This document shows, in pieces, positions 21,245-30,290 of a DNA stretch of 40,300 nucleotides. Below the pieces are notes generated by a model. The model worked only from the letters and a program-made list of their open reading frames with translations, was not told the origin of the DNA and made no database searches. Every line of letters starts with the position of its first letter. Positions within the stretch are counted from its first letter, which is position 1. Both the position numbers and the translations under genes were made by a program. The stretch is taken from positions 1 through 40,300 of IMG/VR virus record IMGVR_UViG_3300031972_002359, one strand, 5' to 3'. Source of the DNA: a virus.

Positions 21245-22338
21245 GCGTCCTCCTCCGGATCCCACATGACCGGGGTGGCCTCAGTGATGAGGTGCCCTTC
21301 CACGGTCGCCCGCCAGCCGATGACCCTCGCCGTCCCATACCAGGACGCCGGGTCATCCTCAGTCGGATCGAGCGACATCTGCACCCGATCGCCGACGTCG
21401 AACCCGGACACAATCCGCGGCGCCCACTCGTCGGTCTGCGACAACGACAGCTCCCACGTCCCGGTCCCGTTGCGGTAGCGCGACGCGGCAGCAGCAGCGA
21501 TCCGGTCCAGGCCCGCCTCGTCGTCAATTGACGGCGCCGGCACCCGAAGCTGCCATGGCGGCACACCCGCATCGATCGCAGCCTGGTCGATGACCGGCTT
21601 CGACATGGGCCGCGAGTCCCCGACGCCGTCACCGGTCGCCGTGACTCGGATACCGATCTTCGACCACGAACGGTTCCGCACACGCTGCGTGAGGTGCCGG
21701 TTGCGAAATACGGTGTCGGTCATGTCGCGGCCGACCTTCGGGCCGATCTCAAGCGTCTTGATGAACCGCCGATGCGTCTGGTCGGCCCAGCGCACCCTCG
21801 TCACCCACTCCACGCCCTGCTCTTGCGACGCGAGGTCGGACAGTGCGGAAGCGACGGTCCGGTCCTCATAACGCGAGTAGGTGTGGTCGCCGCCCTTACC
21901 GGTCTGGGTGACTGACAGTTCAAAGCCGCATCCGGTGATGACCTCGGCGAGCAGCCAAGCGGCCACGTCCGCCTCGTCGTCGGTCTCGGTGAAAGTCCGC
22001 TCGGTCTCGTCGCCGTAGTAGGTACCGTCGACGCAGTAGAACCGCTCCGGGACGGCCTCAAGTGAGACGAGGGTGAGAGCGGTGGTCGGGTCGCCGATGT
22101 TGGCGCCTGCCTCGACCATGAATCCGCCAAGTGGCGTGTCGCCGTCGACCGGGACGATCAGCGACCTGTCGGGGTTGATGACCTCGTCCCAACCGGGCGG
22201 CACTGTCCGGTCCTTGACGTCAAGCTCAACGCTGATGGAAGACCGCACACCGACCGTGCGCTGCAGGCTGGACGTGCGGAGCGGCACCTTGTCGACGAAG
22301 TCGCCCGTCACGAAGTCGGCGACGTACCAGGTCAGCAT
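21241..22338 (-). CDS. Minor tail protein
   Basis: A 365-residue protein starting at ATG 22338, which shares one base with the upstream stop (TGATG). It opens with WYVADFVTGDFVDKVPL and continues with beta-rich stretches and a conserved-looking WYGTARVIGWRATVEG end, without catalytic motifs. The position after the distal tail protein and the size suit a tail-tip/baseplate hub component, comparable to the ReqiPepy6 Gp37-like proteins of actinophages. The exact family is uncertain. Confidence 0.72.
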   Translation of the reverse strand: MLTWYVADFVTGDFVDKVPLRTSSLQRTVGVRSSISVELDVKDRTVPPGWDEVINPDRSLIVPVDGDTPLGGFMVEAGANIGDPTTALTLVSLEAVPERFYCVDGTYYGDETERTFTETDDEADVAAWLLAEVITGCGFELSVTQTGKGGDHTYSRYEDRTVASALSDLASQEQGVEWVTRVRWADQTHRRFIKTLEIGPKVGRDMTDTVFRNRHLTQRVRNRSWSKIGIRVTATGDGVGDSRPMSKPVIDQAAIDAGVPPWQLRVPAPSIDDEAGLDRIAAAAASRYRNGTGTWELSLSQTDEWAPRIVSGFDVGDRVQMSLDPTEDDPASWYGTARVIGWRATVEGHLITEATPVMWDPEEDA

Positions 22339-23456
22339 CAGAGCGAGCCGACCCGTCGCACTTCCCACCGGTTCGTCTCGGTGCTGGAGGCGATGGTCTG
22401 CGTTGACCCGGACACCTGGCGCAGCATGATCTGCAGGCTGTCGCCTGCGTTCAGCGGCATGTGGCCGGTGAAGTTGATGTGCCCGACGCCGCCGGAGTGC
22501 TTGTCCGAGCGGTCGTAGTCGAACGTCGTCTCGCCGTTCAGGGCGACGCCGATCGTCCAGATGATGTTCGAGGCCAGCCGCGGGACGATGAACCGGACGT
22601 CCACGTAGTAGAGGCCGTCCTGAGTGACGGTCAGCGTGCCGCCGGACAGGGTGATGCCCGATGCGTTGCCGCCGTCGCCGTTGCGGGGATTGAGGGCCGA
22701 CGTGATCTTGAGGTTCGTGGCCGTGGCGATGCTGATGTCAGCACTGCTGTCGGACGACGGGCCGCGGCTGAGCAGGCGACGCGCGTTCGGGACGCCGCCG
22801 GGCAGGAAGATGCTCTCGTTGTAGACCTCGAGTTGCTTGCTGGTCGTGTTGTAGAGCGTGAATCCGGCGTACAGCGCGCCGGCGGCAGCGAGCGCGTCAC
22901 GTCGGGTCGTCGACATCGGGACGACGCCACCCGCAGACGCCGTGCGGTCCGTCGTCGGCGCGACGGTGATCGCCGTGCCCGACGCGGGGACCGTGAGCGT
23001 CGCCAGGCGCAGGTAGACCGCATTCTCGTCGGGCGGCGTGGGATCGGACGGGCTGCTGCCAGCCGACCCGGCCCACCGCTCGAGCTTGATGTCCTTCTGC
23101 GTCCCAAGCCCGGAGTCCGTGTCGTAGAGACGGGCCACGACCCAGTCGATGCGCGACTGCCCCGACCCGGGGCGGGAGATCTCGCCCGCGACCGTCACCG
23201 ATTGCGGGATCTCAAACGTCCACACGCCAGCATCGGAGCCCGCATCGACGATGACGCCGCCGCCAGCAGTCACCGAGACCTGCTCAGGAGTGCCCGCGAT
23301 CGACACGACCAGCCCGGCCCCGTTGACCCGCTTTCCCGGCAAGCCAGAGAACGGACCGGTGCCGCCCGGGGCGACCATCACCGAGTCCAGACGTCGCTCT
23401 TGCGCCCCGTCGTACTGGACGCCATTCCACCGACGTGCGTAACCGTCAGACACCAT
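22338..23456 (-). CDS. Minor tail protein with jelly-roll-like C-terminus
   Basis: A 372-residue protein starting at ATG 23456, with GAGGAG upstream. Residues 1-130 have the layout of upper baseplate proteins of actinophages (GPFSGLPGKRVNGAGLVVSIAG, then repeated beta strands). Residues 240-372 look like a C1q/TNF-type jelly roll (DGLYYVDVRFIVP, MPLNAGDSLQIMLRQVSG), a fold often used for host binding. It sits between the distal tail and the Gp37-like genes. Confidence 0.7.
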   Translation of the reverse strand: MVSDGYARRWNGVQYDGAQERRLDSVMVAPGGTGPFSGLPGKRVNGAGLVVSIAGTPEQVSVTAGGGVIVDAGSDAGVWTFEIPQSVTVAGEISRPGSGQSRIDWVVARLYDTDSGLGTQKDIKLERWAGSAGSSPSDPTPPDENAVYLRLATLTVPASGTAITVAPTTDRTASAGGVVPMSTTRRDALAAAGALYAGFTLYNTTSKQLEVYNESIFLPGGVPNARRLLSRGPSSDSSADISIATATNLKITSALNPRNGDGGNASGITLSGGTLTVTQDGLYYVDVRFIVPRLASNIIWTIGVALNGETTFDYDRSDKHSGGVGHINFTGHMPLNAGDSLQIMLRQVSGSTQTIASSTETNRWEVRRVGSL

Positions 23457-23474
23457 CTCGACTACTCCTCACGA

Positions 23475-24377
23475 TCACACCCACGTCGGGCACCACTCAG
23501 CAGTCACCAGCGCGCCGGCACCGACCGACGAACCTCCGAACTTCACCTGCGACCCACCCGGCGCGATGTCGAACCAGCGGCCATAGGTGTTCGACGTGCG
23601 CGTGGCGTAGATGTCGCCCTGCGCCCACGCGCGCTCCGTCTCGCTGTCGAGCTCGATGTACTCCCCGGCGGCGAGACTCAGGGTCGTGCGCAGCGTCCGA
23701 CCGGTTGCCACGTCGATCAGGTACGGGTCGACGATCGGGCCCTGGATGCGCCACTTCACCGACGCCGGCTCGAGCCCCTCGTTGTCGAGCTCGAGCAGAC
23801 CGGACGAGACCTGCGCATCCCACGCCGCAGGCCACTGCGCCGGCCACGACAGGCCGCCGACGGACGCCGCGGGGCCGGTCGACGCCGCCTGCAGGTCGCC
23901 CCGGATCAGCGGGTCGTCAGCGACCAGCACCAGTGACGCGGTTGCTGTGTTCGGGGAGGTCTCGCTCCACTCGAGGCTGCCGCGGCGACGGAAGTCAGCC
24001 CAGCGGCGGCCGAAATGCGGCTCGTCGACGACCACGCGCACCGGGTCGATCCCGCACACCGCGGCGAGGCGGTGGCGCGCGAGATGCAGTTCGGTGTGCT
24101 CGCCGAAGACCTGCAGGCTGATCTGCCACTCACGCGACTCGTAGTAGCGGGTCGCGTTCCATGCGCCGTGTGCCCGGACACGTGGTCCACTGACCTCGCG
24201 CGGTGGGGGAGAGTTGCCGAACGGGTCGGAGCCGCGCTGCAGAGACCAGCGGATCCCGCGGACGTCGGTCTGACCGAGGACGATCCCGTCGCCCAGATCG
24301 GCGGTCGCCTCAAGGGGGCCGCCGGCGCCGATCCCGTACAGGCCGATGCCGTAGTGCCCGAGACCGTAGGCCGTCAT
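23475..24377 (-). CDS. Distal tail (Dit-like) protein
   Basis: A 300-residue protein starting at ATG 24377 in an ATGA overlap with the tape measure stop. Being the first gene after the tape measure defines it as the probable distal tail protein that forms the ring between tube and tip. After a Gly/Tyr-rich leader (YGLGHYGIGLYGIGAGG) it has two beta domains joined near residue 165. The second contains IDVATGRTLRTTLSLAAGEYIELDS, a typical phage tail galectin-like domain stretch. A longer upstream frame exists but overlaps the tape measure gene. Confidence 0.78.
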   Translation of the reverse strand: MTAYGLGHYGIGLYGIGAGGPLEATADLGDGIVLGQTDVRGIRWSLQRGSDPFGNSPPPREVSGPRVRAHGAWNATRYYESREWQISLQVFGEHTELHLARHRLAAVCGIDPVRVVVDEPHFGRRWADFRRRGSLEWSETSPNTATASLVLVADDPLIRGDLQAASTGPAASVGGLSWPAQWPAAWDAQVSSGLLELDNEGLEPASVKWRIQGPIVDPYLIDVATGRTLRTTLSLAAGEYIELDSETERAWAQGDIYATRTSNTYGRWFDIAPGGSQVKFGGSSVGAGALVTAEWCPTWV

Positions 24378-27300
24378 AGGAGCACCTTCACCATCTGCTG
24401 ACCTGCGTCCAAGTGGTGCTGCACGAGGCGTGCAACTTCCTTCTTGAGTGCGCTCTCGTCGAACTTCATCGTGACCGTCTGCTCGAGCTTCGTGACCTGC
24501 TGACGCTGCGCAGCCGACAGATTCCCCGACCAGCCCCGGGCGGCCATCCACGCCGGGTCAGTCGTCAACTGGCCGTAGGCGCCAGCTACTCCCTGCAGGG
24601 TCGCGACCTGGGCGTTGACGCGCCGCAGCGCGTTCGCGTCGGACAGGTAGTGCCGGGCCAGCTTGATCGCCGACTTCGACGGGCCTGCCGCCTGCAGCTG
24701 CTGCAGCAGCCATGGGGCCGCGCCACGCTTCTTCAACTGGAACAGCAGGCTGGTCAGTGTCGCCATGTCCGCGATCGACCGGTCCAACGCCCGCTCCACC
24801 TGCTCGGGCGTGGACAGTCCCTCGATCGACGTGTTGCTGCTGATGAACGACTCGGTCGCCTGGCGGCGGTCCTCGCGCAGCTGGCGGCGCTGCTCGGCGC
24901 GGTTGTCGCGGTACTCGTTGTACTCGTCCGGGCTCATGCCACGGCGACGGGCATCCCGCGACGCGCGCAGCGTGCCCGCGTACTCGCGGCGGGTCTCGAT
25001 CAGATCCTGCCGCGCCTCAACCCGGTCCAGGCCACGCAGCACGTACCGCGTCGGGCGGGTGTCCTTGCCCTTCGGCTTCTTGCCGTACTTCTCCCGCTCG
25101 TTCAACGACCGCTGCAGGTCCCGCATGCGGATCCGCAGCCGGGTCAGCTCGAGCGAGGAGACCGCGTCGACCTGTCCACCCGACGCGAACCCGGGGACGT
25201 CGCCTAGCAGGTCCGACAGGTTCAGACCAGCGTTGATCGCAGCCAGCCACTGGTCGTTCTCGCGCGAGGACCGCTCGTTGATGATCCACTCACCGGAACG
25301 CACCATGAGCGTCTTCCCGGCAGGGCCACGAGCGATGACGTTGTCCAGCATCGGGTTCGACGGGGGCCGCCCGGGAACCACGCCACCGGATGCGTACCCG
25401 GCCGGCACCCGGCCGCCCATCCACCGGCCAGCCGGGTCGGTGAGCATGTCGGCGAGCGAGTTCGACGACGGCGCCTGATCGGAGTAGGACCGGCGGATGT
25501 TCTGCTCCACCGTGACGGACACGCTCTTGCTCCGCACACCCGCCAGCAGGCCGATGACCCGCTTGAGACCGTCCTCCGCCGACCGGGTCAGCGCGTTGAC
25601 CGTGGCGCGTGCCTTGCGCCGGTCGATGCGGTCCGCCAGGCCCAGAATGTCCCGCATCTGCTCGGCCGAGAAGTCGGCACCGGACAGGGAGATGATCGTG
25701 CGCACCAGGTCCGGGGTGAGCTCGTACTTGCGGACCAGCGCCTCGATGTCGGCAGCCGAGTCCAACGCGCCAGGCGTCAGGATCCGGGTGATGACCTCCG
25801 TCGGAAGCCCCATCAGCTCGGTCTTGTACTCGTCCAGGCCGGCCGCAGAGATCAGCCACGCGTTCGCCGACAGCCGCTGCTGCTCGGCGCGCTCGACGGC
25901 CTTCTCGCTGGCGGTATCGAGTTCGTCGGTCAGGTCACGCAGAGCCGACCGGAACTCGTCGATACGGCCGCTCTGCGTCTCCACGAACGGCAGGTCGGAG
26001 AACACCGAGGACGCGCGGCTGTACTTCTCGTCCAGCCCCGCCAGTACCTCTTGCACGTACTCGCCCTGCGAGCCGCTCTTCTTGAGGCTGGCCGCGAGCT
26101 TGTCGAGGTCGATGCCCAACGCGCCGGCGTTCTTCCCGATCCGGCCGTCGGAGAACGCCTTCATCAGCGCGTCGACCGTGCCGGCCGTCGATTTGCCGTC
26201 GTCGGTGAACGTCTTGGACAGTTCGTCGCTGCTGTCGCGCGCCTGGCTGAGGAACCGGTTGAGGTTGTCGAGCTCGTTCGACGCGCCCTGCAGCGCGACG
26301 ATCCCGATCGTGATGCCCGCGAACCCCTTGAGTGAACCGACGAGCCCGTCGATCTTGCTGACGCTGCCCTTGGCGTCGTTTCCGGCGCTGCGTGCGTTGC
26401 CGCCGAACGTCAGCAGGCCGCCACCAGCCGCCTCTGACACGCCAGGCAGAACACCCAGGCGCCGGCCGAGCACCTGCGCGCCGCCGGCCAGGATCAGAGC
26501 CTGCTGCGCCGATTCGGGCAGCTGGTTGAACGCGTCCACGAACGGGGTGACGACGTCCGCCGCCAGCTCGAGGACGTCCACGACGGTGCTACCGGCGGTC
26601 GCGAGCGCGGGCAGCGCGGACCCGGACAGGTCCCGCAGGCTTGCCGCGAGGGGAGCGAGCTCGTCGAGCAGCTCCACGACAGCCTCGCCCGCGTCCCGGC
26701 CGAACGCCTCGAGGTCGCCGCTGCCGGCCACGTCCGAGAGCCGGTCTGCGACCTCGACGATCGCGGGCGCCAGACCCTTGCCGAACTGGATCTTGGCGGT
26801 TTCGATCTGCCCGGACAGGTTCTCCAGTGCTCCCGAGGTGCCTGACATCGACGCGTCCGCGAGACGCTGCGCCGCGCCCAGGTCCGACGTCTGCCGGATG
26901 TAGTCCTCGAGGCCGTCGGCGCCCTCCTGGATGAGGATGTTCGCCGCGCGGCGGGCGTCAGCACCGAAGATGGTCGTCAGCGCGGCCGTCCGCTCCTTCG
27001 CGGACATGCCACCGAAGGTGCGCTGCAGCCGCTCGGCGATCTGCGTTGCGGACACGAACTCGCCGTTGCTGTCGGTGAACGTCAGCCCCAGCTCGGCCAT
27101 CGCCTGAGCCTGTTCCTTCGTCTGCGGCACCAGACGCGTCAACATGGTCCGCAGGGTCGTGCCCGCGTCCGAACCCTGGATGCCGGCGTTTGAGAACGCC
27201 GCCAGGATGCCCGTGGTCTCCTGCACCGACAGGCCCGCCGAGTTGGCCTCCGTGCCGGCCTGAGCGAGCGCCTGCGTGATGTCCGAGACGTCCGCGCTCG

Positions 27301-27844
27301 AGGCGTTCGCGGCGCCCGCGAGAGCCGACACCGCCTCGTCGGTCTGTGACGCTTCCAACCGGAACGCGCCCATCGTGTTGACGACCGAGTTTGCCGCTAC
27401 GTCCAGGTCGAGGCTGCCCGCGGCCGCCAGGGTGAGCGAGTTCTTTAACGCGCCAGCCTGGATCTGCGCCGGCGACAGGCCACCCTTCGCCAGCTCGAGC
27501 ATCGCCGACGCGGACTCTTGAGCGGAGAACACGGTGTCGGCGCCGAGCTTCATCGCCAGGTCGTCCAGTTCGGCCATCGCAGCCTTGGGCGCCTTCGTCT
27601 GCTGCGCGACCTGACGCATGGTCCGCGAGTACGCGGCCTCCAGCTGCACCGAGTCCTTGACGAGCTTGGCGATGCCGACCGTCGCGACCGACCCGGCTGC
27701 GACCTGCATCGCGTTGCGGATCTGAAACCCTGAGCGCTGCCCCTGTGTCCCGAGCGCCGCAGTGTCACGGGACGCCTGCTGCAGAGTGGTCTTGTACTGC
27801 CCAGCATCGAGCGTCAGAACGACCCTGAGAGACCGGTCGGCCAT
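24374..27844 (-). CDS. Tail tape measure protein (TP901 family)
   Basis: A 1156-residue protein starting at ATG 27844 behind GGGAGG, the longest gene in the window. It sets tail length. Residues 60-330 match the TP901 core (MLELAKGGLSPAQIQAG, TMGAFRLEASQTDEAV, AGTEANSAGLSVQETTGIL, GTTLRTMLTRL, TIFGADARRAANILIQEG). The rest is helical with Ala/Leu-rich segments and a charged C-terminal coiled coil (about 900-1000). At roughly 3 residues per nanometre-scale turn of known phages, a tail of about 170 nm is expected. That length is inferred from the usual 1.5 angstrom per residue. Confidence 0.92.
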   Translation of the reverse strand: MADRSLRVVLTLDAGQYKTTLQQASRDTAALGTQGQRSGFQIRNAMQVAAGSVATVGIAKLVKDSVQLEAAYSRTMRQVAQQTKAPKAAMAELDDLAMKLGADTVFSAQESASAMLELAKGGLSPAQIQAGALKNSLTLAAAGSLDLDVAANSVVNTMGAFRLEASQTDEAVSALAGAANASSADVSDITQALAQAGTEANSAGLSVQETTGILAAFSNAGIQGSDAGTTLRTMLTRLVPQTKEQAQAMAELGLTFTDSNGEFVSATQIAERLQRTFGGMSAKERTAALTTIFGADARRAANILIQEGADGLEDYIRQTSDLGAAQRLADASMSGTSGALENLSGQIETAKIQFGKGLAPAIVEVADRLSDVAGSGDLEAFGRDAGEAVVELLDELAPLAASLRDLSGSALPALATAGSTVVDVLELAADVVTPFVDAFNQLPESAQQALILAGGAQVLGRRLGVLPGVSEAAGGGLLTFGGNARSAGNDAKGSVSKIDGLVGSLKGFAGITIGIVALQGASNELDNLNRFLSQARDSSDELSKTFTDDGKSTAGTVDALMKAFSDGRIGKNAGALGIDLDKLAASLKKSGSQGEYVQEVLAGLDEKYSRASSVFSDLPFVETQSGRIDEFRSALRDLTDELDTASEKAVERAEQQRLSANAWLISAAGLDEYKTELMGLPTEVITRILTPGALDSAADIEALVRKYELTPDLVRTIISLSGADFSAEQMRDILGLADRIDRRKARATVNALTRSAEDGLKRVIGLLAGVRSKSVSVTVEQNIRRSYSDQAPSSNSLADMLTDPAGRWMGGRVPAGYASGGVVPGRPPSNPMLDNVIARGPAGKTLMVRSGEWIINERSSRENDQWLAAINAGLNLSDLLGDVPGFASGGQVDAVSSLELTRLRIRMRDLQRSLNEREKYGKKPKGKDTRPTRYVLRGLDRVEARQDLIETRREYAGTLRASRDARRRGMSPDEYNEYRDNRAEQRRQLREDRRQATESFISSNTSIEGLSTPEQVERALDRSIADMATLTSLLFQLKKRGAAPWLLQQLQAAGPSKSAIKLARHYLSDANALRRVNAQVATLQGVAGAYGQLTTDPAWMAARGWSGNLSAAQRQQVTKLEQTVTMKFDESALKKEVARLVQHHLDAGQQMVKVLL

Positions 27845-27917
27845 GCGGAACCTCCCGGCGTGTCGTCGTTGTGCAGTTCAGGGAGGCCCGCGCGTGGGGG
27901 CCCGGAGCCAGGCGTGG

Positions 27918-28346
27918 TCAGGCCGGCGGATCAGCAGTGACAGGTGTCGCGATCCGCGCCGCGTAAGACAGCGACTCGGGCAGGTCGAACCCGTCCTGTT
28001 CGTTCGCGCGCCGCTTGCGCAGCAGCGCCGCGGTCACGTGGCAGCGTTCGACATCGACGGACACGTTCCCGTCCATGGCCGCTGCCCGGCATTGCTCGGT
28101 CGGCAGGCCGCAGAGTTCGCAGGTCAGCGCACGTCGCACGTGCGCGAGCGCGAGCATCCAGTCCCGTTCGACGTCATCCCATTCGGGCTCGAGCGTCGAA
28201 TGAGTGAGGTGGCCGTGCTGGTCGCGGTGGTAGGTGGTGGTCGGTTCCCACCCGTTCAGCCGTTTGAGGCTGATGCCGAGTCGTTCGGCTAGCTCGAGCT
28301 CTCCTCGGAGTACCGGGTCATCAGCGACGCGTCGCGCGAGAAAGGG
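27918..28346 (-). CDS. Tail assembly chaperone, -1 frame extension
   Basis: This second chaperone frame is read mainly as a -1 frameshift extension of the upstream chaperone. Fusing at CCCTTTC (28340-28346) joins residue 166 of the first product to this frame and gives a 306-residue protein. The sequence just after the slip, VLRGELELAERLGISLKRLNGW, is the typical start of the second chaperone domain. A CELC ... CHV cluster further on may bind zinc. No good start codon or ribosome site lies at the head of the frame. Such fusions bind the tape measure protein during tail assembly. Confidence 0.85.
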   Translation of the reverse strand, partial: PFLARRVADDPVLRGELELAERLGISLKRLNGWEPTTTYHRDQHGHLTHSTLEPEWDDVERDWMLALAHVRRALTCELCGLPTEQCRAAAMDGNVSVDVERCHVTAALLRKRRANEQDGFDLPESLSYAARIATPVTADPPA

Positions 28347-28837
28347 GCGCCACCACCGCCGCGGTTGATCTCGAACAACTTGATCGCGAACTTCGAGAAC
28401 ACGCCGTCGGTCATCTCGTTGGCGAGCTGCTGCCACTCGGTGGCGGCGTCGAAGGCGACGGGCTCGCTGGTGACCTTGTTGGTGACGCCGACGATCGTGG
28501 GGGTGTTGCTGTAGACGTCGTCAACGAAGGTGGCGACGTGCACACCGAACGCGGTGTCCATCTGGACTTCCTTGTCGGCGGGGTGCTTGGCCTCAAACTC
28601 GTTCCACTGCTTGCGGTTCAGGGCCTCGAGCTCGAACACGACGGTCGACTCGGCCATGCTGTCCTCGAGGGCGGTGATCTCGTGGGCCTTGGCGGTCAGG
28701 ACCGGGTCGCCGAGGCGACGGTCGGGGTGCTGCTTGAGCTGCTGCAGTTCGCTGGTGCGCCGCTCCCACTCGGTCTGCAGGGCCATGTCGGTGCAGAGTT
28801 CGATGGTGCCGCGGGTGCGCTTGATGGTGATGGACAT
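28289..28837 (-). CDS. Tail assembly chaperone (first frame)
   Basis: A 182-residue protein starting at ATG 28837 with GGGAGG upstream. The earlier in-frame start at 28915 would add an unlikely leader. Location between the major tail protein and tape measure, overlap with a second frame and the slippery heptamer at codons 165-166 identify it as the siphophage tail assembly chaperone (lambda G-like). Most ribosomes should make this 182-residue form. A minority should slip to make the 306-residue G-T-like fusion. It is probably not in the mature virion. Confidence 0.85.
   Translation of the reverse strand: MSITIKRTRGTIELCTDMALQTEWERRTSELQQLKQHPDRRLGDPVLTAKAHEITALEDSMAESTVVFELEALNRKQWNEFEAKHPADKEVQMDTAFGVHVATFVDDVYSNTPTIVGVTNKVTSEPVAFDAATEWQQLANEMTDGVFSKFAIKLFEINRGGGGAPFSRDASLMTRYSEESSS
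28340..28346 (-). promoter_or_regulatory. -1 programmed frameshift site CCCTTTC
   Basis: On the minus strand the first chaperone frame reads C CCT TTC, an X XXY YYZ heptamer. Slipping one base back re-pairs the tRNAs on CCC and TTT and enters the second chaperone frame. Codon phases of both frames fit: 920 bases plus one gives 307 codons. Just downstream is the self-complementary GCGACGCGTCGC, a possible stimulatory stem. Confidence 0.85.
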
Positions 28838-28942
28838 GCTGGTGTTCCTCCCGGTGTACTCCCGGTGTGACGACAGGCGTTCCCCGTGGGAGGGGTCGCG
28901 GGACGTGGACGGCACCGGGAAGGCCGCCCACGCCCCGCGAGA

Positions 28943-29440
28943 TCAGGAAGCGATCTCGAGATCGGTGGTGACACCGCCGGCGCCGATGAACGCCTTCTGC
29001 GCGATCTTCTGCTTCTCGTTGGCGGGCGTGTTCTGCCGGTTCTGCACGCCGGCCGCGAACTGGATGACGTCGACGACGTCACCAGCGACGAACGGCTGGT
29101 CGAACGGCTTGCCGTAGCGGACGAGGTAGTAGCCCTTCACGCCACGCTTGAGCGTGTCGTAGAGGATGTAGTCCTCGGCGTTCTGCTGGTCCCAGACGTA
29201 GATCGTCTCGAGCGTCTCGCTGTACCGGCCGGGCTCCTCGCCGTCCTGCGTGGTGCAGAGACGCTCGTCGGTGACGGTCGCCTCGTTCACGCCTCGGTTG
29301 AAGCCGTCCGCGGTGAACTCGCAGGTCACGTCCTCGGCTGCGTTCGCTGCGGTCGCCGTGAGCGATCCGCTGAAGGTCGTCAGCAGGGCCACCTTCATCA
29401 TGCCGTCGCCGACGACGCCAGGGGGCATCACCATGGTCAC
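28943..29440 (-). CDS. Major tail protein
   Basis: A 165-residue protein starting at GTG 29440 in a GTGA overlap, with a GAAGGAG site upstream. ATG 29434 is a close alternative. It is beta-rich (VALLTTFSGSLTATAANAAEDVTCEF, YSETLETIYVWDQQNAEDYILYDTL, YYLVRYGKPF), as expected of the tail tube fold. The gene directly precedes the chaperone frames, as in most siphophages. It should form the stacked hexameric tail tube. Confidence 0.82.
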   Translation of the reverse strand: MTMVMPPGVVGDGMMKVALLTTFSGSLTATAANAAEDVTCEFTADGFNRGVNEATVTDERLCTTQDGEEPGRYSETLETIYVWDQQNAEDYILYDTLKRGVKGYYLVRYGKPFDQPFVAGDVVDVIQFAAGVQNRQNTPANEKQKIAQKAFIGAGGVTTDLEIAS

Positions 29441-29826
29441 TCATCTCCTTCGCCGGCGGCGCCGGTCTCGTGGTCGGGGTTGTTCCCGTCGTCCGGCCCC
29501 GGGACGGAGTCGGAAGCGTTGTCGTCGGCGATGAGCGCGGCGATGAGGTCTGCCTTGCGGTCGCTGACGGGTTCGACCTGTCGGCCTTCGTCGATGCGGA
29601 CGCTGATCGCGTCCTGCAGCTCGGCGACGGTCTGCTTGTCGTAGGGGGTCCGCTGGACCGGGTTGCCGGCCTTGTCGGTGAACGGCTTGGGGTCGCGGGC
29701 GACGCGTCCGATGTGCTCCGGCGCGCCGTCGACGAGGGTGACGCCCGGGCGAAGCGGCTTGCCCTTGGGCCAGTCGAACTCGCCGGTGGCGTCCTGGACG
29801 CGGATCCAGGTCGGGAAGACGGGCAT
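29437..29826 (-). CDS. Hypothetical protein between tail terminator and major tail protein
   Basis: A 129-residue protein starting at ATG 29826 behind GAAGGAG. The N-terminal FPTWIRVQDATGEFDWPKGKPL resembles the opening of other small actinophage structural-module proteins. Residues 65-100 (KQTVAELQDAISVRIDEGR, RKADLIAALIAD) look like a small HeH/LEM-like helical motif. The end is acidic and Gly-rich. No enzyme motif is visible. Confidence 0.65.
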   Translation of the reverse strand: MPVFPTWIRVQDATGEFDWPKGKPLRPGVTLVDGAPEHIGRVARDPKPFTDKAGNPVQRTPYDKQTVAELQDAISVRIDEGRQVEPVSDRKADLIAALIADDNASDSVPGPDDGNNPDHETGAAGEGDE

Positions 29827-29836
29827 GGGTGCTCCT

Positions 29837-30277
29837 TCAGGTGGTGAGCTGGTAGATGAGCGGGGTCCAGTAGCGGGCGGGGGACTCGTTGTCGTCGCGG
29901 CGGCTGGGGCCGGGGTCGTTGAGGAGGTGGAGGCGGCCGACGATGGTGTTGGCGTGTTCGCCGGTGAACGTGGGCCGCCAGTTGTCGAGGCGGGTGGTGA
30001 TGGCGTCAACGACGGGCTCGAGGGCGTCTGGGGTGCCGGCGACGACGGTCAGCTGCGTCGTCCAGGTGAGGCCGTTGCGGGTGCCGCCGAGTCGGACGTC
30101 GTCGGTCATGCCGGGGCTGGGGTGCTGGACGACGTAGGGGCGGACCCGCTGGTCGGTGTCGCTGATGGTGGGCGGTTCCGGGTCGACTGTGCGGAGGTAG
30201 ACGGTCAGGTTGGGGATGGTGTCGAGGCGGTCGTTGACCGCGGTGACGAGGAGGCGCCGGGGGACTGTGACCGTCAT
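29837..30277 (-). CDS. Tail terminator / minor tail completion protein
   Basis: A 146-residue protein starting at ATG 30277 with GGAG eight bases upstream. Its place after the HK97 gp10-like gene and before the major tail protein is where siphophages keep the tail terminator (lambda gpU-like). The sequence fits the usual size and mixed alpha/beta pattern: VPRRLLVTAVNDRLDTIPNL, RPYVVQHPSPG, TWTTQLTVVAGTPDALEP. It should cap the tail tube and join it to the head. The longer upstream frame to 30586 is a shadow of the neighbouring gene. Confidence 0.72.
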   Translation of the reverse strand: MTVTVPRRLLVTAVNDRLDTIPNLTVYLRTVDPEPPTISDTDQRVRPYVVQHPSPGMTDDVRLGGTRNGLTWTTQLTVVAGTPDALEPVVDAITTRLDNWRPTFTGEHANTIVGRLHLLNDPGPSRRDDNESPARYWTPLIYQLTT

Positions 30278-30290
30278 GCGGGCGCTCCGT

